This document shows positions 1-6,613 of a stretch of DNA of 64,000 nt, in pieces (the stretch's first letter is position 1; each line of letters starts with the position of its first letter). Under the pieces are notes generated by a model that saw only the letters and a program-made list of their open reading frames with translations, had not been told where the DNA came from and did not search any database. The stretch is taken from assembly GCF_001428405.1 (NCBI RefSeq), contig NZ_LMSL01000034.1:62622-126621 (forward strand). The letters are read 5' to 3'. The translations under genes and the position numbers were made by a program. Source of the DNA: Frateuria sp. Soil773 (GTDB taxonomy: Bacteria > Pseudomonadota > Gammaproteobacteria > Xanthomonadales > Rhodanobacteraceae).

Positions 1-431
1 GACGCATGCGCGCCGAAGGCGCCGACGCCGTATCCTCCGTGCGCAGAAACACTGAGCAGACTTTGTAACTGTTCTGAGTCGAAGACGTAGTGGTACTCAA
101 TGGTGGCTGAGCCGCCCTGCTGCGTTTGCTCACTGCCGACGACGCATTGATTCAGAGTTCGAGTCCCGAAACCCCTGTTCCAACCTTGGCCGAGTACGAC
201 ACCCTCAGGTGGATATTCATCCACCTCCTCGCCAAAAATATCCCGAACGGTACGACCTACGGTCGATGCTGGAACTGGCACTTGGCGATTCCTCCATGCC
301 AATGCATAGCTGGATTCATCGCTTAAGGTGGACTGAGAGCCCGACGGATTATCGGGGCCTTTTTTTCCGCACCCGAACAACAAGATCGAAGAACTCGCAA
401 ATGCGAATAGCAAAAAATTGGCGCGAAACAT
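1..431 (-). CDS. Lipoprotein, N-terminal part (cut by left edge)
   Basis: The frame is open to base 1, so only the first 143 codons are present and the C-terminus lies outside the window. The ATG at 431 has a strong purine-rich ribosome site (AGGGGGAAC) upstream. Residues 2-20 are a hydrophobic export signal that ends in the lipobox LLFGC, so Cys21 should be lipidated and the mature protein membrane-anchored. The segment LGQGWNRGFGTRTLNQC (about residues 80-96) faintly recalls the start of bacterial MACPF domains, but this is only a resemblance. The gene follows a small gene on the same strand and could form an operon with it. It lies left of tRNA-Phe and is probably host chromosome or an older island, not the ICE. 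Confidence 0.7.
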   Translation of the reverse strand, partial: MFRANFLLFAFASSSILLFGCGKKGPDNPSGSQSTLSDESSYALAWRNRQVPVPASTVGRTVRDIFGEEVDEYPPEGVVLGQGWNRGFGTRTLNQCVVGSEQTQQGGSATIEYHYVFDSEQLQSLLSVSAHGGYGVGAFGAHA

Positions 432-502
432 AGGTGTTCCCCCTTAGCCATACGAGATGGACGAATGACTTTACGGCAATTTTTCTATGATCGGAGCGAC
501 GG

Positions 503-790
503 CTATTCGGTGACGAAATCGATGTGGGCTTCGCCTGTGCGCATATCAGGAAAGATTGCGCCGAGATCTCGGCCACTTTTATCCGCATCTAAAGTGAACT
601 TATCGCAGTCGATCGTTCCGCTGCCGACATCAATCTGTGTCTCTTCAGCGACAGTTCGCCACGTGCCGGTTTTATGCATGTCCAGGCAGGGATACTGGTC
701 ATCAGTGGACCAAGTCCCGTCTTCGTCCACTGAGAGCGGAAATCTATTTCCGTCTGGATCATGGAAAGTTAGGTGTGCAGCCTTGCCCAT
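503..790 (-). CDS. Hypothetical protein, 95 aa
   Basis: The start at 790 is chosen because GAGGGGAAGCGT sits directly before the ATG; an in-frame upstream ATG at 811 lacks such a site. The product is acidic, without a signal peptide or membrane segment, with short beta-rich stretches (AHLTFHDPDGNRFPLSV near the N-terminus). I do not recognise the family. It is 71 bp upstream of the lipoprotein gene on the same strand, so co-transcription is likely. Confidence 0.5.
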   Translation of the reverse strand: MGKAAHLTFHDPDGNRFPLSVDEDGTWSTDDQYPCLDMHKTGTWRTVAEETQIDVGSGTIDCDKFTLDADKSGRDLGAIFPDMRTGEAHIDFVTE

Positions 791-1002
791 ACGCTTCCCC
801 TCGTGCGGCAATTGACTACTACTTTCTTGTGCAAGTATGCGCGCGCCATTGAGCTCAAATCAATGGGCGGCGAACTCCAGTCTGCCGCGCCCCTCCAAGG
901 TGGGGGAGCGTCGCTCCCTATATTCTTCGTACCAGTGCGTGAAGATGGGCTGCTGAATGCTCGTGTGACGGTGGCCAGTTGCTTAGGCAAGGTCGCTGCA
1001 CC

Positions 1003-1330
1003 TCACTCGGAACCACCCACGGCCACGACCTCAAAGCTGTTCGTGGCCTGTTCCATGTCCGCTGCCCTTTCAGCCTTTCCGGGGTCGGTTCCCGCTGCCA
1101 GCAGCTTGCGAGCTTTATCGCGCTTCGCGCGGGCATCGGCCAAACCGGCATAGGGGGTAAACGCCGAGACTAAATGTGTTGTGCTTGCCAGTGATGGGGC
1201 GGCGATTGTCCATGCGCCATCAGCACGCGCCATCGGGGCGCAAGAGTAGGTACAGGCCACCGCCATCGGTATGCTTGATGGGCTTGTCTATGGGCTTTGC
1301 CTTACGGATGGCTGCGTCAGTAAGTGGCAT
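1003..1330 (-). pseudogene. Decayed P4-type tyrosine integrase, N-terminal remnant
   Basis: Reading the minus strand from the ATG at 1330 gives MPLTDAAIRKAKPIDKPIKH, then TDGGGLYLLLRPDGA. This is the typical N-terminal (DUF4102) start of P4-family integrases. The frame hits a stop right after this, before WRMDNR. A second frame downstream encodes LADARAKRDKARKLLAAGTD and ends with NSFEVVA, the expected following segment. So at least one stop and one frameshift interrupt it, and the core-binding and catalytic domains are missing. It begins about 160 bp beyond the 3' end of tRNA-Phe and points away from it, the normal position for an integrase of an island inserted at that tRNA. It records an earlier integration event distinct from the ICE on the other side. 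Confidence 0.85.
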
Positions 1331-1433
1331 GACAGTAACGGGTTTGGCCGTGGGCCGGTTAACGTCATTGTTACCGCCATGGATCACCGGATCGCCAGGG
1401 GCGATCTCGGACAGTGGTGGACCGCAGATAGCA

Positions 1434-1454
1434 GAAAACCCGCATCTCTGCGGG
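1434..1454 (-). terminator. Rho-independent terminator of tRNA-Phe
   Basis: On the minus strand, CCCGCA-GAGA-TGCGGG forms a 6-bp stem with a 4-nt loop followed by TTTT. It lies about 40 nt after the tRNA 3' end. Confidence 0.75.
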
Positions 1455-1492
1455 CTTTACTGGACAACTCAGGACAGCTTGAGTTTGCAACA

Positions 1493-1568
1493 TGGTGGCC
1501 GAGGACGGAATCGAACCGCCGACACGGGGATTTTCAATCCCCTGCTCTACCAACTGAGCTACCCGGCC
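1493..1568 (-). tRNA. tRNA-Phe (GAA)
   Basis: The 76-nt minus-strand sequence folds as a standard tRNA: acceptor 5' strand GGCCGGG, D-arm containing AGCTCAGTTGGTAGAGC, anticodon stem GGGGA with loop TTGAAAA giving anticodon GAA, T-arm containing GGTTCGATTCC, and an encoded CCA end. It has its own promoter and terminator, so it is a complete host locus. tRNA-Phe genes are frequent targets of integrative elements, and integrase sequences lie on both sides here. Confidence 0.98.
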
Positions 1569-1590
1569 GATGAACTGGGTTGAGCCGTCA

Positions 1591-1619
1591 ATTAAAGCGG
1601 AATCGACCTGTTTCGTCAA
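1591..1619 (-). promoter_or_regulatory. tRNA-Phe promoter
   Basis: On the minus strand, TTGACG (1619-1614) and TTTAAT (1596-1591) are 17 bp apart and followed by a GC-rich discriminator. This is the usual form of a growth-rate-controlled stable RNA promoter. Its 17-bp spacer differs from the 16-bp spacer of the ICE promoters. Confidence 0.7.
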
Positions 1620-1740
1620 GCACTGATTTGACCGTCTCGCCGCGCCACGCTTGGCGCCAGCGCTCATGCGACCTGGGCGAGAGCAAAACGTGAATTCGAG
1701 AGGACAGGCGGACTGCCGGGTGGGGCGGATTTGGCTGAAT

Positions 1741-1766
1741 GAACCGCCAGGAACCGCCAGGAACCG
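1741..1766. repeat. 10-bp phased direct repeats upstream of integrase
   Basis: GAACCGCCAG occurs twice in tandem followed by GAACCG. The reverse complement (CTGGCGGTTC) is the unit of a second array just after the integrase gene at 3504-3550. The 10-bp period puts each unit on the same face of the helix, as expected for integrase arm sites or an excisionase array. Confidence 0.7.
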
Positions 1767-1843
1767 TGGTGAAGGGGGCCGCACGGGGGCCGCAAATGGG
1801 AGTATCGTCGGGGCCGCAGCATTCGCCAAGCCGGGGAGCCACG

Positions 1844-3475
1844 ATGGCCGTTCAACTCGAACTTTCGCAAAAACTCGTCGACAGTCTGACCTTCGAGAAC
1901 AGGATCGTGGGTGTGTCCAAGACGGGCCAATACCTCTACGAAAAAACGCCACCGGATGAGACCGAGTGGACCGTGCGCGATGGGGGTAAAACTGGCGTGT
2001 CGGGGTTGATCCTGCGCATCCACCGCTCGACGAAAACGTGGGCCTTCCGGCGCAAGTGGGGTGGCAAATCCCGGCGCGTGAAAATGAGCAGCGCCGACGT
2101 GATGAGCTTGGCGCTGGCACGGCAACGGGCCAGGGCGTGGCAGTTGTCATACGACCAGGGGCATGATCCGCAGCGGTTGATTGCTGACCACCGCGACGAA
2201 ACCCTGCGTGCGGAAGACCAGCGGCGCCTGACGGTCGAGGTGGCGATGCAGAACTTCATCGAATACAAGCGCAAGCACAAGACGAAGCTGGGCGACGACG
2301 GGCGCTTGGACATCGGCGTGGGCAAGCGCCGCAAGGTCGATCCGAAATTGCGGGACTCGTCGACCGAGGATCGGATCAAAGTCCAGCGGTGGCTCACCGG
2401 CTCGCCCATGTGGCGCGTGTCCATCGTCCAGCTGACCGAGGCCCAAGTGGCCGAGAGCCTCACCCCGCTGTTGCATCTGGCAGCCGGCAAGAAAACGGCG
2501 CTCACGTGGGGTCCGAAGTCCGTGAGCAAAGGCACGATGGACAAGATCTATGTGCACCTCGATGGGGCGTGGTGGCGAGCGGCCAAGCAGCTGAAACTGG
2601 GCGTGCTGCGGGAAGAAGGCCCGATTCAAACCTGGCGCCAATCCCATAACAGCGATTGGCCGGGCGACAAGCGTGTGGAGAAGGCGCTCGATACAACGCA
2701 GGATGCGCACATTGTCTGGCTGAAAGCTTTGCTGGCGATGCAGACCGCCGCGCACGATCCGGCCGTGCTCGCGAACCGGCCCGACCCGCGCAGCAAAGCG
2801 ATCAAACCCCATCTGTCCGTGCTCATCGACTTCTATTTGATCCTGACGCTGTTTGGCACTCGGCAGACCGAAACGATGCTCCTGCAATGGCCCCAGGTGG
2901 ACTTCACCAAAGGCTTGGTGTGGCTCTCGGATGACACGACGAAGAGCGGCGCGCAGGACGTCATCCCCCTCACGCCTTGGGCGCGGGACATCCTGGTCGA
3001 ACGCAAACGCCTCAACGAGCTCTGGCGGCCGGACGAACCCGGCACCTTCGTTTTTCCGTCGCGCGAGCATGGCCGGCCGATCAACAGTCCGCGGAGCGTC
3101 CTGGTGGCGTTGGCCGAAGCCACCGGCATCACGATCACGGCGCATGACTTGCGTCGATCGCTGGCCCGCGAAATAGGCAGTGAAGCGGATTTGCTCCGCA
3201 CGGCCAAACTCCTGGTGAGCGGGGCCGCCCTCCACCACGGGGCTGGGCGTGGGGGCAGCAAAGTTGCCGGGGCCACGCAGCGCTATCTCCCCGATCAGGC
3301 CGAAATCCTCCGGCCGCTCTACCAGCAGCGCGAAGATCGGTTGCGTCAGCTCGTGGGGTTGCCCGTGGCGGCGAAGCCGGAAAAAGACAAAAGCGAAGCC
3401 CGCGCGATGATCGAGAAAGTGAAAAACGACCCCGCCTTGCGGGAGGATTTGATCAAGGCACTGCTGGGAACCTGA
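1844..3475 (+). CDS. int: Tyrosine recombinase (ICE integrase)
   Basis: A 543-aa site-specific recombinase that should integrate and excise the element through a tyrosine-DNA covalent intermediate. The catalytic signature is visible in order: R340 in GTRQTE, H434 and R437 in AHDLRRS, H464/H465 in LHHG, and nucleophile Y481 in QRYLP. The N-terminal part (about 1-120) contains LILRIHRSTKTWAFRRKW, an arm-binding-like segment. The ATG at 1844 is preferred over in-frame starts upstream because GGGGAG precedes it. The stretch between core-binding and catalytic residues is longer than in lambda-like integrases. The gene is bracketed by inverted arrays of 10-bp repeats, probably its own arm sites. 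It sits next to tRNA-Phe but on its 5' side, which is unusual if the tRNA 3' end is the target. Confidence 0.9.
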   Translation: MAVQLELSQKLVDSLTFENRIVGVSKTGQYLYEKTPPDETEWTVRDGGKTGVSGLILRIHRSTKTWAFRRKWGGKSRRVKMSSADVMSLALARQRARAWQLSYDQGHDPQRLIADHRDETLRAEDQRRLTVEVAMQNFIEYKRKHKTKLGDDGRLDIGVGKRRKVDPKLRDSSTEDRIKVQRWLTGSPMWRVSIVQLTEAQVAESLTPLLHLAAGKKTALTWGPKSVSKGTMDKIYVHLDGAWWRAAKQLKLGVLREEGPIQTWRQSHNSDWPGDKRVEKALDTTQDAHIVWLKALLAMQTAAHDPAVLANRPDPRSKAIKPHLSVLIDFYLILTLFGTRQTETMLLQWPQVDFTKGLVWLSDDTTKSGAQDVIPLTPWARDILVERKRLNELWRPDEPGTFVFPSREHGRPINSPRSVLVALAEATGITITAHDLRRSLAREIGSEADLLRTAKLLVSGAALHHGAGRGGSKVAGATQRYLPDQAEILRPLYQQREDRLRQLVGLPVAAKPEKDKSEARAMIEKVKNDPALREDLIKALLGT

Positions 3476-3503
3476 ACGAAAAAAGATAATTGCAGCCGAG
3501 CGT

Positions 3504-3550
3504 GGGCGGTTCCTGGCGGTTCCTGGCGGTTTTTGACGGTTCGCCACGGT
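3504..3550. repeat. 10-bp phased repeats downstream of integrase
   Basis: The units are GCGGTTCCTG, GCGGTTCCTG, GCGGTTTTTG, ACGGTTCGCC and ACGGTGC, spaced exactly 10 bp. The array is inverted relative to the one at 1741-1766. Confidence 0.7.
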
Positions 3551-3603
3551 GCGTCAGTAAATCCAATAAACCTTAACAGATCAATGACTTACGATTGAAT
3601 TAA

Positions 3604-3647
3604 GGGTCAGACCCGGCCTATAACTGTCTCCCCATCAAAGGAGACAG
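3604..3647 (+). promoter_or_regulatory. Palindrome and RBS-sequestering hairpin before the MT-A70-like gene
   Basis: GGGTC-A-GACCC (3604-3614) is a perfect palindrome near a possible -10 (TATAAC). Just after it, CTGTCTCC (3624-3631) and GGAGACAG (3640-3647) form a perfect 8-bp stem with an 8-nt loop. The right arm contains the ribosome site GGAGA for the ATG at 3650, so the folded RNA should block translation until the stem is opened. Confidence 0.6.
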
Positions 3648-3649
3648 CC

Positions 3650-4801
3650 ATGACCCACAGCACCGATTTCACCTCTTCCACTTCGCAGGCCGCCCGCTCA
3701 CCCGAGCCGGTGGCCGCTACCCGTGGCCTTGCCAACATCAAGGCCTCCCACCGTCGCCGCTCGCGCAACCCCCAGGCCTCACCTCAGGTCCTGCCGGTGC
3801 GCCAGCGGCCGCGTGCCTTTGCGCACCATGCCCAGGCCACCACGGCTGATGAAGCCAACGCGTCCCTGATCCAGTTCGCTGAGCAGCACGGGCTTTATGA
3901 CGTCATTTTGCGGGACGACCCGGTGGCTTACGGACGTCGCACCGAAAACATGAACCACAACGCGTCCCCGTCGAAGCACTACCCCACGATGAGCAACCAA
4001 GCGTTGATGGACTTCGACGTCCGCCACGTGTGCGCCCCGAACTGCATTATGGGGATGTGGACCCCGGCGAGCCAGCTGCCCTTCGCGATCAAGCGGATGG
4101 AGCGGGTCGGGTTCCAATTCATCACGGCGATCGTCTGGCACAAGTTGCTGCCCTCAGGGAAGCCGGCCCATTGCGCGACGAAGAGCGCCGTGCTGCCCGA
4201 GCATGAATTCCTGCTCTTGGGCCGGCGTGGAACCGGGGTGCCGATCCCACGGGCCGGCCAGGGCGCGGATTACATCGCCCGGATCCACGGGGTCATTGCA
4301 GCGGTTCGCGGGGCGCACTCGCAGAAGCCCACGCTGTTTCACGACGAACTGATGCGGCTGTTTCCCACCACGAAGGAAGGCCGGCCGTGCAGGTTCCTCG
4401 AACTGTTTGCCAGGGCAGGGGTGCCCGGCTGGGACGCGTGGGGCAACCAGGCGCCTGGATCGGCACCGCTGCCAGAGCCGGAGTTTGTGCGGGCAGCTCA
4501 GCCTGCGGCGGCCGTGGAGGCCACCGTCAAACCGGCCGGTTACATCGTCGTTGATCGACGAAGCCGGCGCATCGTCATGGGCTGCTCGACGCTGGCCAAA
4601 GCCAAGCAGTGGCTGATGGCTTCGCGGGTGTTTCAACGGCCAGACGTGGAAGTGCTTGCGGCCGAGGCTGAACTGGTGCGCCACGGGACGACAGGCCGGT
4701 GGCCAATCTGGCATGGACGCCGCGTGTCGATCGTGTGGCGCGGCGAGACGGTAGCGGTGGCCATCGCCGCACGCCAAAACGACGATGGAGAAGAAGCATG
4801 A
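3650..4801 (+). CDS. MT-A70-like adenine methyltransferase, altered catalytic motif
   Basis: 383 aa. Residues about 75-280 match the MT-A70 (m6A methyltransferase) fold known from phages and mobile elements: YDVIL, then HYPTMSNQAL, HEFLLLGRRG, HSQKPTLFHDEL and ELFARAGVPGWDAWGNQ. At the place where the family has its catalytic D-P-P-W, this protein reads D89-D90-P91-V92 (RDDPVAYG), so the first proline and the tryptophan are lost. It may be inactive and act as a DNA- or SAM-binding regulator, or have changed specificity. The first 70 residues are basic and low-complexity, and about 100 C-terminal residues follow the MT-A70 domain without a recognised match. The start is fixed by GGAGA inside a hairpin. 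Its stop overlaps the next start (ATGA), indicating translational coupling. Confidence 0.75.
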   Translation: MTHSTDFTSSTSQAARSPEPVAATRGLANIKASHRRRSRNPQASPQVLPVRQRPRAFAHHAQATTADEANASLIQFAEQHGLYDVILRDDPVAYGRRTENMNHNASPSKHYPTMSNQALMDFDVRHVCAPNCIMGMWTPASQLPFAIKRMERVGFQFITAIVWHKLLPSGKPAHCATKSAVLPEHEFLLLGRRGTGVPIPRAGQGADYIARIHGVIAAVRGAHSQKPTLFHDELMRLFPTTKEGRPCRFLELFARAGVPGWDAWGNQAPGSAPLPEPEFVRAAQPAAAVEATVKPAGYIVVDRRSRRIVMGCSTLAKAKQWLMASRVFQRPDVEVLAAEAELVRHGTTGRWPIWHGRRVSIVWRGETVAVAIAARQNDDGEEA

Positions 4802-5295
4802 GCGCCGCCAAAGACACCAATCAGCGCAAGGCCCTCCTTGCAGCTGTCACCACCGGCGCCGGCGCTACTGAGGAACGCTGCCAGCTGATCGGGCAAGTCA
4901 CTCAACGCTGCAACCCCCTTCGGCCGGAAGTTTGGACCCCCGAACACATTGCCGCGGCGAAGGAAGCACACACGTGCGGCGAAGAGTTGTGTCGGGTTTT
5001 TGTGGGGGCGCCCCTGCACTGGTCGCAAGAGCGCGTCGATGCGTTCGACGTCGCGGTGAATCAGAAAGATTGGGCGGACCTCCTCGAGAGAGTGGACCTG
5101 GACCTCCTTCGTGCGAAAAAAGGGAATTGGTCCCATTGGTCCGCGACCGGGCAACACTTCATGGGCACTGAGGCCGCGTTCCTCATCTGGAATCGGATCT
5201 GGGTCGAGGGCAGGCCGGCCCTGGAACTGCTCATCACTGCGGTGGACGCTGAGAGCATGCCGTTCCTGGACGTCCTCATCGAAACGACCTCCTGA
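4798..5295 (+). CDS. Hypothetical protein, 165 aa
   Basis: Overlaps the end of the methyltransferase-like gene by ATGA, so the two are probably translated together. The product is soluble and acidic, has no signal peptide, and carries four cysteines, one near residue 28 (RCQLI) and three in the region QRCNPLRPEVW to TCGEELC. A tryptophan-rich middle (KKGNWSHWSATGQHF) is its most distinctive part. I do not recognise a family. The coupling suggests that it works with, or regulates, the MT-A70-like protein. Confidence 0.65.
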   Translation: MSAAKDTNQRKALLAAVTTGAGATEERCQLIGQVTQRCNPLRPEVWTPEHIAAAKEAHTCGEELCRVFVGAPLHWSQERVDAFDVAVNQKDWADLLERVDLDLLRAKKGNWSHWSATGQHFMGTEAAFLIWNRIWVEGRPALELLITAVDAESMPFLDVLIETTS

Positions 5296-5441
5296 GCAAC
5301 AGATACGTCAGAAGAAGCGTCGCTAGTCGCGATCCCCCGGCAGTTCCGCCCACTCGTTCCGCCCATTCCATCGCCCCCGTTTCCAAACATCGCTGACGAC
5401 AGCGAGGCGGGGGAGTGTTGCCCACATTCAAGGAGACCACC

Positions 5442-6176
5442 ATGAAACATCCCTTCACTCCACCCGAACTCAACACGCCCGCCTTCCACGCCTTGCGCAA
5501 GCGAATCGGGGGCCAGCACGCGAACTTCGAGCGACTGGTCTATGGCAGCCTCGCCGCCTTTGGGCGATCGCCCGAACTGATGTTCGCTGCCCGCTACCTC
5601 GCCCACGTAGACCTGGGCGATGAAGAACGGATTGGCCAGCTCTTTGCTGACGCTGATTCGTGGCGGGCAGACATGGGGGCTTATCTGACAGCGGTCTGTT
5701 CCTTGCCGCCCTGGACCGATCTGCTCGGCGTGCTTCATGCGGAGGCGACCGCAAGGGCCGATCGGGACGCCAGGTGCCAGCACTTCACACCCTCCAACCT
5801 GTCGGATGGGGCCGCGGCGTTCTCACCATCGAGGGGAGAAACACCACAGCATGTCATGGATCCTTGTTGCGGATCTGGTGCACTGATCCTGGCCCACCTG
5901 CGCCGGAGCCAGAGCGTCGCGGCCATGACGATCCAAGCCAACGACCTGGATCCACTCTGCAGCGCGATGACCGCTTTGCAGATCCATGCCGGCGGTTTTG
6001 TGCAGGGGCGACAGTTTCCTCGGCTCGTTGTGGTCACCCAGGTCGATCTGATCCGTGAGTATTTGGAGACCAAAAGGCCGATGTGGATGTGTGAGCGGAT
6101 GTCGGACGAAGACGCCGAACAGGTCCAGGAGCTCGTCGCAATTGGGAAACACCTGAGCCAGAACAAGGCCGCTTAA
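5442..6176 (+). CDS. N6-adenine DNA methylase-like protein lacking the NPPF/Y motif
   Basis: 244 aa, with AAGGAGACC before the ATG at 5442. The C-terminal half carries the SAM-binding motif DPCCGSGALILA (D140-G146 core) and the following acidic strand ANDLDPLCSAMTALQIHA, and it is preceded by FTPSNLSD, the usual lead-in of type I-like and HsdM-like methylases. The catalytic NPPY/NPPF motif expected 40-60 residues later is absent. That region reads VVVTQVDLIREYLETKRP and the protein then ends. The protein may be a truncated or catalytically dead methylase, or may need a partner. Mobile elements often carry such methylases to mask their own DNA from host restriction. A 146-bp gap separates it from the preceding gene. 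Confidence 0.7.
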   Translation: MKHPFTPPELNTPAFHALRKRIGGQHANFERLVYGSLAAFGRSPELMFAARYLAHVDLGDEERIGQLFADADSWRADMGAYLTAVCSLPPWTDLLGVLHAEATARADRDARCQHFTPSNLSDGAAAFSPSRGETPQHVMDPCCGSGALILAHLRRSQSVAAMTIQANDLDPLCSAMTALQIHAGGFVQGRQFPRLVVVTQVDLIREYLETKRPMWMCERMSDEDAEQVQELVAIGKHLSQNKAA

Positions 6177-6347
6177 ACACCTGACAATTTCTAGGTTTCT
6201 GCATCGCCTTCAACCCCAAGCGTGGCGCCACTTTCCAGCCGATTAGTGGTGCGTGGCGGAGCCTTTTATCCGTGGATGGGCTTGCCTGAAATGCGAACCG
6301 TCCTACAACAAATTACCGCACAGAATAAATCACAACCGGAGCAACCC

Positions 6348-6551
6348 ATGTCCAAGGACACCCCCATCACTCGCCGTCGCGTCGGTCGCCCGGCCGTCAT
6401 CCACCGCAAGGAGTTCCCGGTGCATGCACTGCTCGATGCTCAGACAAAGGCGGCTGTCGAGCGCGTGACTTCGCGCCGACAGGAAAGCCAGTCCTGCTTT
6501 CTGCGCCGAGCAGTGTTGGAACTGCTGCAACGCGAAACGCAAACCGCATAA
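6348..6551 (+). CDS. Small DNA-binding protein, ribbon-helix-helix type
   Basis: 67 aa and basic at the N-terminus (ITRRRVGRPA). The middle shows a predicted strand (EFPVHALLD) followed by two helices (AQTKAAVERVTSR and SCFLRRAVLELLQRET), the order of a ribbon-helix-helix dimer. The in-frame extension upstream to 6222 is not supported by a ribosome site; GGAGCAACCC precedes the chosen ATG. It lies directly before the SF3 helicase gene and could be an auxiliary replication or copy-control factor that binds the nearby palindrome. Confidence 0.6.
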   Translation: MSKDTPITRRRVGRPAVIHRKEFPVHALLDAQTKAAVERVTSRRQESQSCFLRRAVLELLQRETQTA

Positions 6552-6557
6552 ACGACG

Positions 6558-6585
6558 AAACCCAATCCTGGCCGGGACTGGGTTT
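6558..6585 (+). other. Hairpin between RHH and helicase genes
   Basis: AAACCCA (6558-6564) pairs with TGGGTTT (6579-6585), with partial pairing inside. There is no T-run, so it is more likely a processing or translational control element than a terminator. Confidence 0.4.
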
Positions 6586-6613
6586 CTGAGACCACAACAG
6601 TTTGGAGACTGAT

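Noticed and set aside
126-326. Plus-strand frames at the left edge
   Set aside because: The minus-strand lipoprotein frame is open through this segment, has a lipobox and a ribosome site, and explains the sequence better.
1493-1568. Search for a second tRNA-Phe 3' end as the far attachment site
   Set aside because: No matching segment was seen elsewhere in the window; the far end probably lies beyond 64000 or does not use the tRNA.
2147-3547. 466-codon minus-strand frame over the integrase
   Set aside because: The plus strand encodes all tyrosine recombinase residues in order; the minus frame is a GC shadow.
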